Assembly (NCBI GenBank): GCA_937863215.1
Contig: CALMFQ010000243.1
Location: forward strand, 1 to 7,719
Source: an uncultured Pseudomonadota bacterium
GTDB lineage: Bacteria > Pseudomonadota > Gammaproteobacteria > Burkholderiales > SCOH01
Direction: 5' to 3'
Length of the DNA stretch: 7,719 nt
The notes under the pieces: generated by a model
Seen by the model: only the letters and a program-made list of their open reading frames with translations
The model's database searches: none
Told to the model about the DNA's origin: nothing
Made by a program: the position numbers and the translations under genes
Part shown: positions 4,952-7,719 of the stretch, in pieces
Layout: every line of letters starts with the position of its first letter
Numbering within the stretch: position 1 is the first letter of the stretch

Positions 4952-7216
4952 GTGAACGAAAATATCCATCAAAACCAAGAAATCCCCGCTGGTGCTGGCA
5001 AGGCTGCTGCCGAAGCCAATCCGATGCGCAAGATTATCCTCATGGTGGGAGTGGCGATCGCCCTGTTCCTCGCGTTTACTGCCTACAGCGTGCACAAATC
5101 GATCCAGAGCAGCGCCCAGCTGTCGGAGATCCGCGATTTGTATTTCCCGGTGCTGGAACGCGTTGACGCCAATATCGTGCGTCTCGACAAGATGGAGGAG
5201 CGCTACCTGCAGGCCGCGATGATCGGCGAGAAGGATATGGTAGGCGAGGCCGATGAATTTTATGGACAGGCCGACAAAGTCTTCGGTGAAATGGACAAGC
5301 TGTATCCGGAGCGGGCCAGGGATATCGCCAAGCTGCGTGATGATTTCAAGCAGTACAAGACACTGGCGTCGACCACTTCGCTGGCGATGATCTCGAAAAA
5401 GGAGAGCGTCGGCCCGGATGCATCGGTACGCATGAACAAGGCGCTTACTGCGCTGAAACAGCAGATCAAGGATTTCCGCAAATCCAGCTATGACAACTTT
5501 GTCAGCACCTTGCTCGAATCGCAGCGTACCACCAAGGTCAATCTGTACCTGGGCATGATCATCGGGGCAATGAACCTGGTTTTCATGGGCGTGCTGGTGT
5601 TCTTCATCCGCAACACCGTGCGCATGACTGCGGTAATCGCCGAGCAGAATGCCACTCTGGAATTGCGCGTGGCCGAGCGTACCGCGCAGTTGAGCCAGAA
5701 GACCAACGACATCAATGCGATGTTGAACAATATGAGCCTGGGCGTGTGTACCGTGGTGCCAGGCAACAAGCTGCATCCGGAATACTCGGCTTACATGAAG
5801 ACGATTTTCGAAACCGATGATCTGGCCGGCAAGGATGTGCTGGAGGTCTTGTTCGCCAATTCGACGCTGGGCGTGGACAGCAAGGATCAGGTCGCGGTTG
5901 CGCTGGGAGCGATTGTCGGCGAAGACGCAATGATGTTCGACTTCAACAGTCACCTGCTGGTCGGCGAAATGCAGCTCAAGGGTCGCGATGGCCACAACAA
6001 GATACTGCAGATGAACTGGAGCCCGATCAAAAACGATGCGGATATGGTGGACAAGGTTCTGCTGATCGTGCAGGACGTAACCCACCTGCGCGAACTGGAA
6101 CTGGCTGCCGCGCATCAGAAGGAAGAGCTGGACCTGATCTCGCAGATCATCAAGATTTCCATTGGCAAGTTCAACGATTTCATCGACTCGGCCAACAAGT
6201 TCATTGTCGAAAACCGCGAGCTTATCGAAAGCAAGCAGAGCATCGATCCGGAAGTCATTGCCGCATTGTTCCGCAATATGCACACGATCAAGGGCAATGC
6301 GCGTACTTACGAGTTCAAGCTGGTAACCGATGCGGCGCATGCTGCGGAACAGCACTACGACCATCTGCGCAAGGATGCAGAAGCTATCTGGGATCAGTCG
6401 ACGCTGCTGCAGGAGCTGGATGCCGTGGCCGCAGCCATTGCGCGCTACGTCGAAATCAACGAAGACAAACTGGGCCGCAAGGGGCGTGCATCGGATCTGC
6501 TTACCACCCGTGGTACTTTTGTCGGCAGCGAGGAAATTGCGTCGATCCGGGCGATGGTGGCGGATCTCGCTCAGCGTGGCGAGGGCACGGATATCAATGC
6601 GCTGCAAAAGGCGGTCAACCACTTGGGCCTGATTCCGCTGCAGCGGCTGATTTCCGGCGCGGTAGATTCATTGTCGTCGCTGGCCAAGGAGTTGAACAAG
6701 CCGACACCGGCCGTGGATATCGTCAATGGCGATGTGGCGTTCAACAACACCTTTGCCGAAGCACTGAAGATTTCGCTGATGCACATCGTGCGCAACTCGC
6801 TGGATCATGGTATCGAAAGCCCGCAGGATCGTGCGGCGGCGGGCAAGGCGGAGCAGGGGCAGGTACGTTTCGCCTGCGAACGCAACGGCGACGCTCTGGA
6901 ATTGCACATCAGCGATGACGGCCGCGGCCTGGCGTTGCACAAGCTGTATGAAAAGGGTGTTGCCAACGGTGTCTTCAACGGCGTCGAGCGCCCGTCGCCG
7001 GAAGCTGTCGCCGAGTTGATCTTCCAGTCCGGCTTGTCCACGGCTGCGCAGGTCACCCAGGTTTCCGGGCGCGGTGTCGGCATGGATGCGGTGCGCACTT
7101 TCCTGGAGAAAGAAGGGGGTAGTATCCGTATCGTGCTGAGCAAGCCGGGCGCCGAATTCGGATTCACCCCGTTCAAGTTTGTGCTCAGCCTGCCGGCAAC
7201 GGCATTTTCCTCTTGA
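4952..7216 (+). CDS. Membrane sensor kinase: 4-helix sensor, PAS-like, Hpt and CheA-type ATPase
   Basis: A 754-residue inner-membrane signalling kinase, GTG start. Order of parts: cytoplasmic N-tail; TM1 about 28-48; extracytoplasmic region 49-197, almost all charged amphipathic helix, resembling a four-helix-bundle sensor; TM2 about 198-219; coiled coil about 226-255 with an LRVAERTAQL segment; PAS-like domain about 255-380, ending in VQDVTHLRELE; Hpt domain about 395-505 with putative phospho-acceptor H444 in MHTIKGNART; a CheA-like linker (LIPLQRL at 560-566); and a CheA-family ATPase to the end with N-box HIVRNSLDHGIE (611-622, N615), G1 box DDGRGL (655-660) and GRGVGMD (706-712). There is no HisKA dimerisation/His box, no CheW-like P5 domain and no receiver. 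As in CheA, the ATPase would phosphorylate the Hpt histidine, which must pass the phosphate to a separate receiver. The divergent REC-DUF3369-HD-GYP protein is the only receiver in view. It is followed after 18 bases by a chemoreceptor-like gene, probably in one operon. Ligand unknown. Confidence 0.93.
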   Translation: MNENIHQNQEIPAGAGKAAAEANPMRKIILMVGVAIALFLAFTAYSVHKSIQSSAQLSEIRDLYFPVLERVDANIVRLDKMEERYLQAAMIGEKDMVGEADEFYGQADKVFGEMDKLYPERARDIAKLRDDFKQYKTLASTTSLAMISKKESVGPDASVRMNKALTALKQQIKDFRKSSYDNFVSTLLESQRTTKVNLYLGMIIGAMNLVFMGVLVFFIRNTVRMTAVIAEQNATLELRVAERTAQLSQKTNDINAMLNNMSLGVCTVVPGNKLHPEYSAYMKTIFETDDLAGKDVLEVLFANSTLGVDSKDQVAVALGAIVGEDAMMFDFNSHLLVGEMQLKGRDGHNKILQMNWSPIKNDADMVDKVLLIVQDVTHLRELELAAAHQKEELDLISQIIKISIGKFNDFIDSANKFIVENRELIESKQSIDPEVIAALFRNMHTIKGNARTYEFKLVTDAAHAAEQHYDHLRKDAEAIWDQSTLLQELDAVAAAIARYVEINEDKLGRKGRASDLLTTRGTFVGSEEIASIRAMVADLAQRGEGTDINALQKAVNHLGLIPLQRLISGAVDSLSSLAKELNKPTPAVDIVNGDVAFNNTFAEALKISLMHIVRNSLDHGIESPQDRAAAGKAEQGQVRFACERNGDALELHISDDGRGLALHKLYEKGVANGVFNGVERPSPEAVAELIFQSGLSTAAQVTQVSGRGVGMDAVRTFLEKEGGSIRIVLSKPGAEFGFTPFKFVLSLPATAFSS

Positions 7217-7223
7217 TTGGTAA

Positions 7224-7229
7224 CGGAGG
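7224..7229 (+). promoter_or_regulatory. Strong ribosome binding site selecting TTG 7235
   Basis: CGGAGG, a near-complete Shine-Dalgarno sequence, sits 5 bases before TTG 7235. An earlier in-frame TTG at 7217, directly after the kinase stop codon, has no comparable site. This decides the start of the downstream gene and implies independent initiation after the kinase. Confidence 0.7.
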
Positions 7230-7234
7230 CGGAA

Positions 7235-7719
7235 TTGATCGAGGGATTGCAGCAATTTGTCTTGGGCGGTGCGATTTGCACTGCAGGGGTCTACGCCTGG
7301 ATGCGTGCCAAGCACACCAAGGCATTGGCTGCGTTGCGCGCGGAGCTGATTGCCCGGGTCGAGGCCGAACAGACCGTCAGCGGCGATCTTGGCTACCAGC
7401 TCAGCGAGAGCGACGCGAAGAATGCTGCAGCAGCAGCGGAAATCGGGCAGCTGCAGCAGGATATTTCCCGGCTGCGAGAGCGTATCGAGCAGATGACCGC
7501 AGCTTTGGCCGACCAGGAAAGCGCCAGCAGTCGCGACATCTCCGACGCGCAGTCACGCTATGACCAGCTCAAATCCGAATTGTTGCTGCAGACATCGCAA
7601 CTGGCGAAAGAGGCCGGCCTGCTGAAGAGCGTGGCGGTTACGTTCGAGCACTGGCACGAAGAAATGATTTCGCTGATGGCGCAGAATCGCAACATGCATG
7701 TCAAGAATCAGGAGTTTGT
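7235..7719 (+). CDS. Membrane-anchored coiled-coil protein, probably chemoreceptor-like (5' part, runs off window)
   Basis: 161 codons are visible, open to the window end. The start is TTG, chosen by the CGGAGG site 5 bases upstream; the protein then begins MIEGLQQFVL. Residues about 6-22 form one hydrophobic membrane segment. Residues about 27-132 are a long Ala/Glu/Gln/Leu-rich coiled coil (for example IGQLQQDISRLRERIEQM). From about 134 the character changes to VTFEHWHEEMISLMAQNRNM. I recall this kind of segment just before the methyl-accepting signalling hairpin in some betaproteobacterial chemoreceptor-like proteins, but the diagnostic hairpin tip would lie beyond the window, so the assignment is tentative. 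It has no periplasmic sensor domain, so it would sense from inside or scaffold the kinase. It follows the kinase by 18 bases and shares its reading frame, which supports one operon and a joint function. It could instead be a structural coiled-coil protein. Confidence 0.75.
   Translation, partial: MIEGLQQFVLGGAICTAGVYAWMRAKHTKALAALRAELIARVEAEQTVSGDLGYQLSESDAKNAAAAAEIGQLQQDISRLRERIEQMTAALADQESASSRDISDAQSRYDQLKSELLLQTSQLAKEAGLLKSVAVTFEHWHEEMISLMAQNRNMHVKNQEF

Noticed and set aside
4631..6622. Minus-strand open frame of 663 codons opposite the kinase gene
   Set aside because: The plus strand carries unmistakable Hpt and CheA-type motifs over the same stretch. The antisense protein is His/Gln/Leu/Val-rich with no recognisable domain, as expected for a shadow frame in GC-rich DNA.

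Overview
The window reads as a moderately GC-rich proteobacterial chromosome segment, most likely a betaproteobacterium. The style of LeuS, the DUF3369/HD-GYP regulator and the chemotaxis-like genes suggest Neisseriales/Chromobacteriaceae, but that placement is inference from general resemblance and not from a search. It holds five protein-coding genes, two of them cut by the window edges. I see no rRNA, tRNA, insertion sequence, phage gene or CRISPR array.

Layout: (1) 1-1742, minus strand, the N-terminal two thirds of leuS (leucyl-tRNA synthetase). (2) 1743-1921, a divergent intergenic region in which the leuS and downstream promoters appear to share one palindromic -10 element. (3) 1922-2770, plus strand, an exported protein joining a FecR domain to a C-terminal SPOR (peptidoglycan-binding) domain. 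(4) 2771-2851, a convergent intergenic region with a GC-rich hairpin that can act as a terminator. (5) 2852-4384, minus strand, a response regulator of the REC-DUF3369-HD-GYP type, a predicted c-di-GMP phosphodiesterase with its catalytic motifs intact. (6) 4385-4951, a long (567-base) divergent intergenic region with a good promoter for the regulator, a run of short degenerate repeats and two inverted repeats. (7) 4952-7216, plus strand, a two-TM sensor kinase that combines a helical extracytoplasmic sensor, a PAS-like domain, an Hpt domain and a CheA-type ATPase, with no HisKA, CheW-like or receiver domain. (8) 7235-7719, plus strand, the start of a TTG-initiated membrane-anchored coiled-coil protein, probably a chemoreceptor-like signalling protein; it runs off the window.

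Functional reading: regions 5-8 look like one signalling locus. The kinase has a phosphorylatable Hpt histidine but no receiver of its own. The divergent HD-GYP regulator has an intact receiver but no kinase of its own in view. A phosphorelay from the membrane Hpt/CheA-like kinase to the HD-GYP protein, with the coiled-coil protein as a co-transcribed partner, would couple an envelope signal to c-di-GMP breakdown. The domains and layout are seen; the partnership is inferred. The FecR-SPOR protein faces the cell wall, and nothing in the sequence ties it to iron uptake or to the signalling locus beyond proximity.
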